Positions 1-11,008 of a DNA stretch of 64,000 nucleotides are shown in pieces (positions within the stretch are counted from its first letter, which is position 1; the number at the start of each line of letters is the position of its first letter). Below the pieces are notes generated by a model. It saw only the letters and a list, made by a program, of their open reading frames with translations. It made no database searches and was not told the DNA's origin. The position numbers and the translations under genes were made by a program. Source of the stretch: Pollenia angustigena (lineage: Eukaryota > Arthropoda > Insecta > Diptera > Polleniidae); assembly GCA_930367215.1 (NCBI GenBank), contig OV884056.1, positions 90,841,285 through 90,905,284 on the forward strand, in the 5' to 3' direction.

Positions 1-186
1 AGATTTATGTATTTGAACAAAATTGTAAGTAAAAAGCAACATAAAAAGATAGTTTATAATCACAAAAACTCTATTTCGAAAAGAAGTATTTTGGGAGCCT
101 TTGTGAAATAATGAACCGATTCTTACTGTTTTGAATAGGCGTCGTCCTCATGACAATTGATGCGTGTGAATCGAACTGTAACTAAT

Positions 187-400
187 TATCTTTAAAATTG
201 TCACCTGTTCTTTGCGAACAAGGTTAACATGGTCAGAAACCCAGCCAGCCACTAGGACGGATATCGTTAAATCAACACAAAAAGTTATTCTGAGTGGATC
301 GGTATAGTAAAAGGTGGGTCAACAACCAAAATTTTTATGTGTTAACAATATTAGCATAAACGCATAATCCCCTCTTCAGTATTGTGTTTTGGGTAATAAA
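187..400 (+). mobile_element. family-1 dispersed repeat, 3' fragment
   Basis: A degraded 3' part of the most frequent repeat in the window (fuller copies at 20290-20950 and 42712-43315). It shows the shared order: a cysteine-like 'ttgcgaacaaggttaacatg' block, the 'ccagccag' block, 'gatcggtata', then a 'cataatcccctcttcag' end. No coding capacity is visible. Confidence 0.5.
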
Positions 401-407
401 AACAATT

Positions 408-455
408 GGGCAGAGCCAAGATTCGAACTCAGGCTGCTGCGAAAAACGTCTGTTA
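408..455 (-). mobile_element. tRNA-like 3' half, probable SINE scrap
   Basis: Read on the minus strand this contains GAGTTCGAATCTTGGCTC. It resembles a pol III B box (GGTTCGANTCC) in a tRNA T-arm with its 3' acceptor side. No A box or clover-leaf 5' half is recognisable, so it is a fragment at best. Confidence 0.3.
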
Positions 456-469
456 ATTTTGAATCTATT

Positions 470-868
470 CCATTAATCGATGTTTTGTATTTATCGATTA
501 ATCGCGCGAATAATTATTCGAGGTAAAAATTTAGTCAAATAATAATCGAAGAATTTAATATAATTCAGTCAATCGAATAATTTTAATTTTGTCTAGTTTA
601 AAAGTTTTAAAAAAAGACAAAAAATTTTATTTTTTAACATAAAGATTTTATAAAAAAAGTAACAACAAATTAACAAAAGGTACTTCATGAAATAAAAGAG
701 GAAAACTTTTAAAATTAAAATAGCACCAAAATTATTGATAATCTTCTAAAATAATCTTTCAAAAAGAGATTAAATATATGTATGCACATGTTTCGAACGA
801 TTTCTATCTTTTGTTTTGATGCAACTTGATTTAGAAAAGATTCTTTCACTTATTGTTGACGTTGGAGA
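470..868 (+). mobile_element. partial copy of the 5210-5506 transposon
   Basis: Shares long similarity with 5220-5466, including the 'gattaatcgcgcgaataa' block near its start and 'cttattgttgacgttgg' near its end. It is longer in the middle and its right terminus is missing where the next repeat starts. Noncoding. Confidence 0.4.
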
Positions 869-1500
869 GATGGAAAGAAAAGCGGCTTAAAGCATAACCA
901 ACTTCTCTGTTCTTTTTCTCGTCTTTTCTAAAAATTGCTGAAATGATTTGAAATCAAACGTTTTCTCAAACGACAAACGTTTGATAATAATTTGAAAATC
1001 ATAGCGTTCTCAACAAAAAGGGGATATTATTTTCAAATTGAAAAATGCCTTTATTTTTAACTTGCTTTCAAACGAAATTCTCAAATGTTTCTCAAATGTA
1101 TAATGTATAATACAATGTGGAACATAAATACAAATTCTTTACTTTTTGAATTTAAATTCATTATTTGTTTAAATAAACTGTGAGATAAATATTCGGCACC
1201 ATAGCTTAAAGATGAAATAATGTTCTTTCCGTCCTCTAATTCTTGGAAAGACACTACTTGGCTCCCTTTTATTTTGAGGATTGTAGCACCGCGATCGTTC
1301 AACAAACTTTCTTCACTTTCCCGTTTAATTTTCCTTTTTTTTCGTATTTTTAATCCTTGTAATTACTCACAAATAATTTTTATTTTCACAAGCTATTCAC
1401 TTTATATTAAAATTTATTTTTAATAGTTAAACACGTGTAACCACAAAGTAAAAAATGTAACTTTGTGGTTAGGTCCAAGGCGTAGTTATATTGCACGGTG
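868..1500 (-). mobile_element. copy of the CAACAAACACG element, inverted relative to 55946-56700
   Basis: The minus strand here matches plus-strand 56150-56650 over several hundred bases. The core at 1195-1310 reads as a protein-like frame (around SQVVSFQELEDGKNI), but the second copy has a 2-nt length change inside the frame. I therefore treat it as noncoding element sequence or captured exon debris. Confidence 0.5.
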
Positions 1501-1717
1501 GCTGCCACATTATAATCAAAAAACAACAGAGGTTTTTATACCCTTCACTGTCCTTCTATCTGTTGAAATGAATTTTCTGAATACCCCAGATATTATGGGC
1601 ACTTGGATAGTAACGGGTTTTCCAATAAGGACTTGAAAACTTTTGTTTTAAATAAATTATGCATTTGGGATATTTCCAAAACTTTATGATCGACTTGCAA
1701 TACAATCAAAACACATA

Positions 1718-3126
1718 GGGCACTGCTACACGTTCAATATATATCGTGATATTTGGATCGCGATCCATTTTAAAATATTGATGGATCACGAGCGTATGCT
1801 ACATGTTCAATATTTATCGCGTCAGTATTTATGTTATTTTTGTGCTGTGCGGGTCGTCGCGATAAACCCAAAAGAAAAAGTGGAAAGAAACATTTGGAGC
1901 AAAAAGTGGTTACAGGATCGGAAAAATACACACATTTTGTCAATTGTTTTACTTTTCATTTGTTTAATTTTTTCCACTGCGTATTTTATTTCTTTTATTT
2001 TGACACTTTTTACCGACGTATTTATTTTTATTAATATTACTAGCTTAACCCGTTGCGCTTCGCTACAATGCTTTAGCCAACTTTGAAGACTCTTCCTTTA
2101 ATAGTCCTTCAGTAGAGAGATATTTATTTTTATTTTCAAAGTGTAGTATACCATAGGAGTGACTTCTACAAAGTTTGAACATTCTTACTATAACAGTTCT
2201 TAAGATAAGAGCTATTAAACATCGTCGTTCTATGGGGGGTACCACTTCCCCCGCTGCTATATTATTTGAATTTTTGCGCTCAGAAGATCTTACTACCAAA
2301 AGTTCAACAAAATGCGTGCAGCGGCTCTTATTAATATTTCTATATATGAGGGGTACTGCTCCTACTCTGTCTACCTCGCCCATTTTTATATTGAAATTTA
2401 TAGTTTACCATAAAAGTAGCTTTAACCACGTTTGAAGGCTGTCCCTTTCATATTTCTTCAGTTGAGCAATATTTAATATATGCATCCTACGGGAGGTGTT
2501 TCCCCCTGTGCCTTCCCGCTTTATTTTTATTTTCAAAAGTGTAGTACACCATTAGAGTGACTTCCACAAAGTTTGAGCATTCTCACTACAACAGTTCTTA
2601 AGATATGCGATATTAAACATTGGCGTCCTATGGAGAAAACCACTTCCCCCGCTGCTACTTTATTTCAATTTCGGGGCTCAGAAGATCGTACTACCAAAAG
2701 TTCAACAAATTGCGTCCAGCGGCTCTTAAGATATGCGATAATTAATATTGGCATCCTATGGGGGGTACCAATTACCCTGCCCCTATCGAAAAAATAAGTA
2801 GCCTATTTTATTTTTAGGGCTCACGTGATGTTACTGTAAAAATTTCAGGAAATTTCAGTAGTTTCGGAGTCTATAAAGCGACAAACAAACAAACATACAA
2901 ACATTTTTCATTTTTATATATATAGATTTAATATCATGAAAATGCTACACGTTCAATATTTATCACGCGATCCACGATCCACGATTCGCGATCTGGATTT
3001 CTGGATTTCATATTTTAGGCCATTCTGCGATATGGATCGCGATCCATCAATATTGCATGCTACACGTTCAATAAATATCGTGATACTAGAAATATCACGA
3101 TATTTATTGAACGTGTAGCAGTGCCC
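1718..3126. mobile_element. TIR transposon inserted in the mariner, 3-bp target duplication ATA
   Basis: The termini are inverted copies of GGGCACTGCTACACGTTCAA extending about 33 bp, flanked by ATA on both sides (1715-1717 and 3127-3129). Further copies of the terminal motif lie inside, at about 1797 and 2944, and 3058-3126 is a near-perfect palindrome of two motif copies. The middle carries a different repeat that ends in 'acaaacatacaaacatttt' and 'tatatatatagat'. No intact reading frame. Confidence 0.65.
2095..2880. repeat. two direct copies of a ~398-bp unit
   Basis: The blocks beginning 'gtgtagta' at 2141 and 2539 align over some 250 bp, including 'cttcccccgctgcta' and 'ctaccaaaagttcaacaaa'. 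The offset is 398 bp. This is an internal duplication inside the dispersed element nested at 2046-2930. Confidence 0.6.
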
Positions 3127-4128
3127 ATATGAATGGAACTCGACTTCGTTCATATGGCTACCGCGGGCACGTCGGCACCGGTCGGTTCGTTGGAACCAAT
3201 TTTCGATGACTCGGTCACGCATTTTGGACGTAACGGCCGTTATTTCGCGCACTGAGTTCTTCAAACGTCGTCGGCTTGTTGGCATAGACCATTCTAGAGG
3301 CGTTAAATTGCACGAACGAGGCGGCCAATTGACTGGTTCATTTCTTGAGATAACACGCTCACCAAACTTACTCCTCAATAAATCGATTGTGTGGCTTGTA
3401 GCACCGTTTTGTTGAAACCACATGTCGTCCAAGTCCATGTTTTTTTCAATTCGTGCCAAAATTAATCGGTTATCATGGCGCGATAACGATCGCCAATCAT
3501 AGTAACGTGACGATCATTAATATCGACGACAAAATATGTCCGCACCAAATAGTTTTTTTTTGTGGTTGAAGTGGTGACTCATGAAGCACATCTGGATTTT
3601 CAACAAACCAATAACGCGTATTTTGCTAATTGACAAACCTATTAAGCCAAAAATACGCTTCACTGAGATGTTTTTCGATGAAATTTATTATCTTGGAACA
3701 TCTACAGAGCCCAATCGGAGGACGTATGTCTCGTCAAATGGTCCCTCTATCGGCTTCAATTCTTGAGTTAGCTTGATCTTGTATGGGTGTAAACCAAAAT
3801 TCAAAATTCGCCATAAAGAGGTATTGGCGATGCCCAGTTCTTGAGAACGCTGCGGAACCGACTGATTTGGATAGTTTGTTACGGACGCCTGAACGGCAGC
3901 GATATTTTCGTCACTTCGAACACCCCTTTGTCTCACTGGCACGGCAGCATTACACAATTAATATGTAGACTGAAATTTTTGCACTAAACTTGTTATTGGT
4001 TGTCTACTAGGGCGAGAATAGCGACCGCAAATTGGAGTTAACGCTCTTAAAGTTGCGGTTACCGTCTCCGAATTTCGGTAGTACATTTTTATAATTTGCA
4101 TACGTAGTTCGTTTGTGTACTTTGCCAT
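3127..4128 (-). pseudogene. mariner-type transposase, frameshifted
   Basis: A DDE transposase that cut and pasted the surrounding mariner. The N-terminus starts at the ATG at 4128 with a helix-turn-helix-type opening (MAKYTNELRMQIIKMYY). The linker is at 3688-3957 (NPNQSVPQRSQELGIANTS, then HPYKIKLTQELKPI). The catalytic-core pieces follow in other frames, and the C-terminal part is at 3127-3459 (DMWFQQNGATSHTIDLL, NWPPRSCNLTPL). Several frameshifts and stops lie between the pieces. If the element at 1718-3126 is excised at its ATA duplication, the frame runs a few codons further into a stop, so that insertion hit the very end of the gene. Confidence 0.8.
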
Positions 4129-4339
4129 GATGAAAATATTGAGTTCACTGAAAAAACAGGAAAGTAACAGTTAGATGATCAGTGAAATAGTGCGTTCACA
4201 AATTAAATTCAAAGTTGTCAAGTACCTATTGGAAAACCCGTTGTACATTTCTGCAAATTTACTCCGTTAAATTTTACTACTTAAATTCAACCGTATCGGT
4301 CTACAAATGACTGAGATATGGGCAAAAAATCACGACTGC

Positions 4340-5209
4340 CTCTAATTGTACCCATCAATCCCTTGTTATTGTGTTTTTGGTATATCCGGAGAACGGCAAG
4401 AGCCAAAGTTTTCAAATAAGGTACAAGCAGCTTGGCTATCAATATATAACATCCGAAAAAATGTGGGCGGGAATGGAGATGTGGCTGTGGCACAAAATAG
4501 ATTTAGTAAGCAGAGTAATCAATACACAATAGAAAACGTTTTACCTTTCTTAAAGTAAATTTTATTGCGTAATTTCGGTTTTTTTTTAGTTTTTCAATAA
4601 GCTAAAGCGTTTTTGAGTTGCGCGAACATATGTTAATCTATCTATACAATATATAATTTCTTAGTATGTCAGGATGTTTGCATGTATGTCCTATTCTTTC
4701 CGCAACTTTCTGAAGCCATCTGATGACATAGGAAGCTGAAATTTGGCAAACTTGAAGTACTTTCTCTGCGGAAGATCGTAACGAAGCCATATTTTTGATA
4801 TTCGGCTTTTCAACTAGTATAACTATAAAGATCTGATAGAAAATATGTTTTTTTATAATATGGGGAACTTTGGGCCCCACCCGGCACGGCTAGGCACCGT
4901 CGGAATGACCTAAAAAATTAGATCATGATTTCTTACACCAAACCTCATATTTTAAGCAGTGCAAGCAATTAAATTAAAAAAAAAAAAAAATCCCATACAA
5001 GATGCGAACAGTCTAATACACAACCTCTCAAAAAATATGGCCGGGATTAGAAAAGAGGGACTAACAACTCCTATGAAAAGCCATTATTGATTTCTGGAGA
5101 ACGCTAAGTGTCAAAGTTTCCAGGCATCTTCGTTATCAATACACAACATCCGACAAATGTGGCGCGGCACAAAATAGAGTTATTTATATCTAAAGAACGG
5201 TGTTCATTA
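4340..5209 (+). repeat. family-2 dispersed repeat, two fragments
   Basis: Contains 'gagccaaagtttt', 'ggtacaagcagcttggctat' and 'aacatccgaaaaaatgtggg' near 4395-4480. Matching phrases recur at 5100-5165 and at 18720-19190. The repeat resumes after the insertion at 5210-5506 with 'gaatatagcactctta'. Noncoding; class unknown. Confidence 0.45.
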
Positions 5210-5506
5210 GGGTATTAAATTAATCGACGTTTTGTATTAAACGATTAGTCGCGCGAATAAGTATTCGAAGTAAAAATTTAATCGAATAATTTAATATTAT
5301 ATGTAATAACAAATAAAAAAGCCTTAAATATTAAGCATATATTCTTAAATAGTCTTTCAGAAAAGTATACAGTTTAAATGTTTATGTTTCAAACGATTTC
5401 TTTCTTTTGTTTTGATGGAACTTGATTGCGAAAAGATTTTTTTACTTATTGTTGACGTTGGCGGAGTATTCGATTAATCGGACAACAGTTAATCATTTGA
5501 ATACCC
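5210..5506. mobile_element. 297-bp TIR element (MITE) with TA duplication
   Basis: The left end GGGTATTAAATTAATC and the right end reading inward GGGTATTCAAATGATTAA are inverted repeats flanked by TA. The insertion splits a family-2 repeat, whose sequence continues on both sides. A longer damaged copy lies at 470-868. Confidence 0.55.
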
Positions 5507-5790
5507 TAGTATTTATATATTTTTCTCGAATATAGCACTCTTATGGCCAATTTTCAGGATTGCTATTAAAACATATTTATGTTTAAAATCGTTTTAAATA
5601 CAAAATTCTCTTCTTCACTAAACACTTAAATAAAACTTAATTCACCGATGTGGTACATTTAAATTCAATTTAATTTCCATTGGAATAACTTAGCAAGGGG
5701 GCCTCAATATGACAACAATACAACAACAACAGGCAAAGCAGTAACATTCAGCTATTTTTTGAGACTACCTTGCAAATAAATAAACTTTTT

Positions 5791-6034
5791 TATGATATTT
5801 TTTTTTTTAAATATTTTTCTTCTTTATTAATGCTTGAGCTTAAGGTCACTTTTATTTTAAATATTTCTTTTATTATTTGTATCGAGATATTTCGATTTCC
5901 TTTGGAAATCTTCTTCAGGATATTGTATTTATAAATTTTAATAAAAATTAACAAAATATTATGTTTGACAATGTCTCGTGACCTTAAGCTCAAGCATTAA
6001 TAAAGAAGAAAAATATTTAAAAAAAAATATCATA
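5791..6034. repeat. inverted repeat, 57-bp arms around a 127-bp loop
   Basis: Arms 5791-5849 and 5978-6034 are reverse complements apart from a 2-nt difference in a T run. The loop contains the hammerhead-like core at 5885-5925. It lies about 130 bp past the 3' end of FReD-A. Confidence 0.65.
5885..5925 (-). ncRNA. hammerhead-ribozyme-like core (candidate)
   Basis: On the minus strand CTGAAGA (5912-5918) is followed by a perfect 7-bp stem (GATTTCC / GGAAATC) and then GAAA (5890-5893). This fits the hammerhead pattern CUGANGA - stem II - GAAA known from Penelope-like elements. The stem III and cleavage-site pairing do not fit well, so activity is doubtful. Confidence 0.25.
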
Positions 6035-6186
6035 AAAAATAAAGAAGAAAAATATTTAAAAAAAAAGGTCGAAGAAATTGGAATAAAGATATTTTTTTTT
6101 GTATTTAGACTTTTCAAAGAAAACTCAAAAATATTTACAAAGTAAAAAATGTACAACACTGAATCTTTATTGCAAATCACGAGCAT

Positions 6187-7178
6187 TTAAAATCTTCTGC
6201 GTCTGATCATCATTTTAACATGTTTTACAGAGATATTGTAGCCTCGGAATGTTTGCCAGGTTATTCCTTTGGCATACGTTGTATCACCATATTTGCCATT
6301 AAGATTGCTAAAAGAAAATAAAACAATAAAATATAAAATTTATTAAGCGTGCAACTTCTCTGAAATTGATGAAGGTAAATCTATAAGTTTTAATACAAAC
6401 TTGCTAAGAACATCTTTGGTTACACTAACCTTACGTGGCATTTCTTATACCACCAGGCACCAGTATAAGCTTCTGCACAATTTGCTTCATATAAATCGGT
6501 ATCACGATCTTTCGTACTAAAATTTCCGCCTAAATGTGACATTAGCGAATCGCCAGCATCTCCCGAAAAGACCCCTAAATGTTTGAGGGCATACAATTCA
6601 CTTTCGTTGCCAACAACAAAATTACTATATTTCGCCTGCTTGATTTCGTTATTATCTTCCAGAACAATTAGCAACTCTTGTGGTCCATTGTAATTCGTCA
6701 GGGCATGCAGTTTGTCAAGGCCAATGAAGAACTCACCTTCGATATTGCCAAAACCTTTTTGATATTCGGTCCAATTGCGATAAAAGTCCACGGAACCATC
6801 TTGACGTCTTTGTATTAAAATCCAGCCACCACCTTCGGTTTTAACATCGCATTCGACAAGAAAGGCTTGACCACTAAGAAACTTTTCTAATTGGATCTTA
6901 TAAACGCCACTGCGTTGAGTGCATGAAGTTGCTTCAGCACAATTTCTTGGAGGAGCGCTAGTTTTGCTTTACGAGTATAAGAAAACGGATTAAGAACTTC
7001 TAGAAATCTTTTAAATCGAAATAAATGTTTACCATTTCTCTGGAAGGCTATCATAACGTATATCGAATATGGAAGAAACTACAAAATTTGAAATTTATTA
7101 ATCTTAAATTTTTTAGTACAATATTTTTTATTACCATCATTATTAGTGATATCGTCGTGTTTTATTTTTTCCTCAAAT
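6187..7178 (-). CDS. FReD-A: secreted-type fibrinogen-related protein, 5' end unresolved
   Basis: C-terminal fibrinogen-related domain (FReD) of the tachylectin/ficolin type, a family that binds acetylated sugars. Exons, with agreeing phases: 7178-7135, 7078-7033, 6966-6430 and 6307-6187 (TAA at 6187-6189). The domain has the N-terminal NCAEA...C cysteines, GGGWILIQRRQDGSVDFY, GEFFIGLDKLHALTNYNGP, a calcium-loop-like STKDRDTD, and the ligand-pocket segment TGAWWYKKCH. No stop lies within these exons. A poly(A) signal AATAAA is at 6171-6166, 16 nt after the stop. The 5' side is unclear: 7252-7208 resembles exon 2 of the paralogues (VKFVNLISSKLKE) but lacks a GT donor, and no signal-peptide exon was found. 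It could therefore be functional with exons farther upstream, or a recent pseudogene. Confidence 0.78.
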
Positions 7179-7199
7179 CTGCAAATAAAAATAAAATTA

Positions 7200-7988
7200 A
7201 TTAAATTTTTTTGTATCTCTTTTAGTTTTGAAGATATGAGGTTAACGAATTTAACCGTTTTACCCTTTTTTAAACCCTAAACATTCGAATTTCCAAATAA
7301 AGTGAATACATTTGAGGAGACCCTTCCTTAGGTCCAATTTTCAAGTTTCTAGCTTCAGGCGTTTAGACTGTGCGCTGATGAATCAGTCTTTTTGTCAATT
7401 ACGTTACAATTTTATATATTTATGTATATACATAGATTGAAAATATCATATTCAAACATATTTAAAATGGCGCACTGGTTCCTCTAAAAAGTGTCAACTT
7501 AAGAATTACACAATTTCACTTTTTGCAAGTAAACAATAAACAGTGTTCATATCTACACATTTCCTTAGTACTTTGCAAAATTGTTTTTTGTATCTATTAA
7601 ATATTTATAAATTTTGTTTTGTCTATCCAGCATGTCTGCCCGTCCGGTTATCGAGTTGCTAGGCAATATTTTTTCTACTAGTAAAAACGGGGGTACAATG
7701 GTCTTTTATTACTTGTTTTTTCTTTTATATTTTCTTTCTTTTCATTCGTCAAATTAAGGATCATATTTTAACATTTTAAATGTAGCTTGATGATTTTACT
7801 AGTGTCCTTTAAATTTAATTCCGAAATTGGACTTAAAAGTTTCTTAAAATTACCAAATTTTTATCAATTAAAAAAAAAAAATGGTGCATATTTGTTACCC
7901 CCATGTTACGCAAACTTTCGAAAAAATATTTTAGAAGTTTTTCGGACCCACCCCAGCGAGAGCTTCAACAGATTTTTAAGACCGAACA
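7200..7988. other. no recognisable gene
   Basis: AT-rich sequence upstream of FReD-A. I looked for a signal-peptide exon on the minus strand and found none. Only the possible exon-2 relic at 7208-7252 is noted. No repeat family was recognised. Confidence 0.4.
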
Positions 7989-7989
7989 G

Positions 7990-8228
7990 AGGCCTGATTC
8001 TGGCAGTCGTGATCGAGTACTTTCTCGATTCGAAAGCAATTTAATATCTAATTGTTTTAGTCAATACTGAACGAATTGGAATTGTTTTTTCAGGTTGTAA
8101 AGCATTGTTTTGAGTATCACAAAACTGAAAAAATAATTTCGATTCGTTCAGTATCGACTGAAAGAATTAGAAATAAAATTGCTTTCGAATCGGGAAAGTA
8201 GCCGATCACGACTGCCAAAATTAGGCCC
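7990..8228. mobile_element. ~240-bp palindromic MITE, copy 1
   Basis: Long inverted repeats of about 80 bp: the left arm has GGCAGTCGTGATCGAGTAC and CTCGATTCGAAAGCAATTT, and the right arm carries their complements. A second copy is at 53515-53758. Noncoding. Confidence 0.65.
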
Positions 8229-8288
8229 CAGGACCTTTAACCTTTAACCGATCCCTAAACTTAACTTTTGTTTTTATTAAGCAAAAAC

Positions 8289-10557
8289 AATTTTAACTTT
8301 TGCCAATAATTTAATTAGTACAAACAAAATAAACAGGGTTTTGTTGCCGGTATTCATTGTCCGACACATTTATGAAGACGCCGTTTTTTCTTCAGCACAA
8401 AAGTTGACAACGTTTAGAATACCATCACATTTAAAAGCGAAAATAAAACGAGAGAAAAATTAATAAACGGCATCGTCATGCAACTTTTACAATCCCGTTT
8501 TCTTCTCTACACATCTTACTCAAAACAAAATGTTGCAAGGAGATAATAATAACTTATATGTACATATCGTCATCTTAAAGACCTAATAACCTATCTGCAA
8601 AAATTTCAAAATTGAGTTTTTTAGGGATTTATATTCCCTATATCATAACGCATGTGTGTGCAAAATTTTGAACATGTAATATTACAAATGACAAAGTTTT
8701 TGTACCTAGAGGACCGTAACGCACAAAAAAAAAGAAAAATAAATCATCAGAAATTACGATAAAAGTTTTATTTTGTTGCATAGTGTAATTTAAACGAACA
8801 TTAAGTACTTGATTTTGCTTAAACCAGTAAAAGAAACTACTACTGTAATTATTTAATGTATATAATATTCATGTGTATAAAGAAATTTTTATTTTTTCAT
8901 ACTAATTAGCATAGATGGGCATTTTTCAGTACCAGTACTTTTTCAGTATTTTCTTTTTTTACTGATTACTGAAAAAAAAAATCAGTATTCAGTAAATGAA
9001 CAATCCGTCTGCAAATTTGTGCAAACCTAATTTTTTATATGTGAGAATGTTTTATTGTATGTTTTCTTTAATATTTATCTTTCTTAAAAGTGGTGATATT
9101 TGATAAAAATTATTCCAAAAAAATTTTCTTACATGGTCTGTAATCTAAGGAAGAGTTCAAAGAGAAATATGTTATTCGGATTAACGGTAAATTTTTTTTA
9201 TTTTGATCATTATTCAGTTAAATTATTATGGAAAAAATTTCACGTTCGAAATGTCACGTATCGACCCAGATTTTGGCTTAAAAAAAAGAAAATACAGAAG
9301 ATTTTGGAATCAAACCATGACATTTTAATGTTACATTGCTACGTTAAATTCTGAAAGTAGTTTGACTAAAAAATTGTGCCAGGTTTCGCTGAATTACGCC
9401 TTTTTATACATGGCCAAAAAAACTACTTCTGTTTTTTTCACGTTCGAACCGCTACTTCTTTTGCCACTATCTTTGACCTAGAATCGCGCCCTTCATAAAC
9501 TTTAGCATAGATAACAGTGATGTCTTAGTGATATAATTTAAGGGTTAGGAAAACGTAAAAATATTTTTTGCTTAAAATGTTATTGCATGTTTGATGCGTA
9601 CGACTGTCACGTTCAACACTTTGGAATTACCCATATACTTAGGTACAGTATTATTTTATTTTATCGCAATAGTCCCTTCGATTAAACAGTTTCTTTTTAA
9701 TAATCGTTCCTTATTACCTTGAACTACAGCGATCCACACCATTTTTAACGTCATTTAGCTGGTTGAAAATCTTTTTAAGTATTTCTATTTCGTCAACATA
9801 AGTAAGCGTATTTTGGTCCTACCAGTAGAATAAAAAATTATAAAAATTTAAAACAAAATCGGTTAATGTTTTTAAACAACCTCAAATTCATGACAAAAAA
9901 TGCCATAAACTACAAATAAATACACAATAAAAATATTTAAATTCATTTTCTTATCGAGCAATTAAAAAAAAAACTCTGAGCTTTAAATTATGAAGAAACT
10001 TTATCGAGCAGAAGCTGGATTACAACTAAATTGTATTTTTGGGATAAAAATCCTATTTGTATACAAGTTCTTACGTAAAGATAGAAATACAAATAAGAAC
10101 TAAAATAAATTAAAGAAAAAAAAAAAAAAAAACTTTTATGAAGTGATATTATAAGTAAAGTTTTTTTTGCATAAAATTTAAAAAAAAGAGATTTGCTCTT
10201 AAAGATTTTTTTGCAACAAAGTTTATAAAAAGCTCTTTATGATGGTGGGAATCACATTTAGGCCCGTTTTCACAACTAACCGAAAGCTAAAAATATGAAT
10301 GAACCTTCCTCTAACTTGCCGCTCACATACGGTTAAAGTAATGTAGTAGAAATTGAACACTTTTTTCCGACCGATAAAATTTGAACTTTAGCTATCGGTG
10401 AAAACGGACCTTAGATTGTTTTAAGGGGATTTTTGTTATTCATTTATCAAAATCATTGTATTATACCCGTGACGAATTGCTACCAAAACCAGTAAAATTA
10501 ACAAAAAAAAAAAAAAAAAGAATGATCGGGGCTGGCCTGACCTTATAATACCCTACT
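8289..10557 (+). repeat. 2.2-kb direct repeat, copy 1 (uninterrupted)
   Basis: Matches 11009-14239 at roughly 98% by eye, from 'aattttaacttttgcc' to 'ataataccctact'. Differences are single bases, a 46-nt block (about 8450-8495) absent from copy 2, and a 1-kb insertion present only in copy 2. It carries no long open frame; an 84-codon frame at 9100-9354 is present in both copies but has no recognisable domain. Copies are separated by 451 bp of unrelated sequence. Confidence 0.8.
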
Positions 10558-10714
10558 TTTATTATTATTTATTTATTTATTTCATTGACTGTCCTATGCT
10601 ACAAGATTAAATCTTATAATTACAGCATAGGATTTTATAAAGCTAAACAGGTTAATTTGTTTATAAGAATTAACTTAAAGAATTACATATAAAAAATAGT
10701 AAAAATATCTAATT

Positions 10715-10925
10715 TAAACGTCAGCAGTCGTCGATGGCTGCGAGTGTAAGACGGCAAATCCATCTGAGGAGATCGAGTGGTTGCGATCGAAACATGTCAT
10801 GGTAACCTGCCGGCCAGGGTTCGAGTCCGAGCCACGTCAAGAATGAAAGATTATCAATAACAATTTTAATTAATTTTCATGTTGTAAAATTCCTTTCTTC
10901 ACAAAAATAATTTAATGAAAATTAA
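10715..10925 (+). mobile_element. tRNA-headed SINE-like element
   Basis: A GC-richer head ends in a B-box-like GGGTTCGAGTCCGAGCC (10806-10822). It is followed by an AT-rich tail (10848-10918) that aligns with the tail of the minus-strand element at 43325-43500 (ATTATCAATAA, CATGTTGT, AATAATTTAATGAAAA). The A box is unclear. Confidence 0.45.
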
Positions 10926-11008
10926 ATTTCATGAACTTAAGCCTAATTGAAAATATTAAAAATTTGGATTAAAAACTATAAATAGTTCAACAAAATAACC
11001 ACAATACT

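Larger units (their letters stand above)
1613..4243 (-). mobile_element. mariner-family transposon, interrupted by a second element
   Basis: The ends are inverted repeats of about 30 bp that both begin ACGGGTTTTCCAATA (left at 1613, right reading inward from about 4241), with TA beside each end. Removing the element at 1718-3126 leaves about 1.2 kb, the usual size of a mariner. It encodes the degraded transposase at 3127-4128. Confidence 0.75.

Noticed and set aside
1778..2797. several 70-106 codon frames on both strands
   Set aside because: They lie in internally duplicated transposon sequence and are not maintained between the two 398-bp copies.
5820..6186. minus-strand frames around the inverted repeat
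   Set aside because: They read through A and T runs of the hairpin arms and overlap the FReD-A 3' end.
9100..9354. 84-codon frame present in both copies of the 2.2-kb repeat
   Set aside because: It is conserved only because the whole duplication is recent; no domain, splice or start context supports it.
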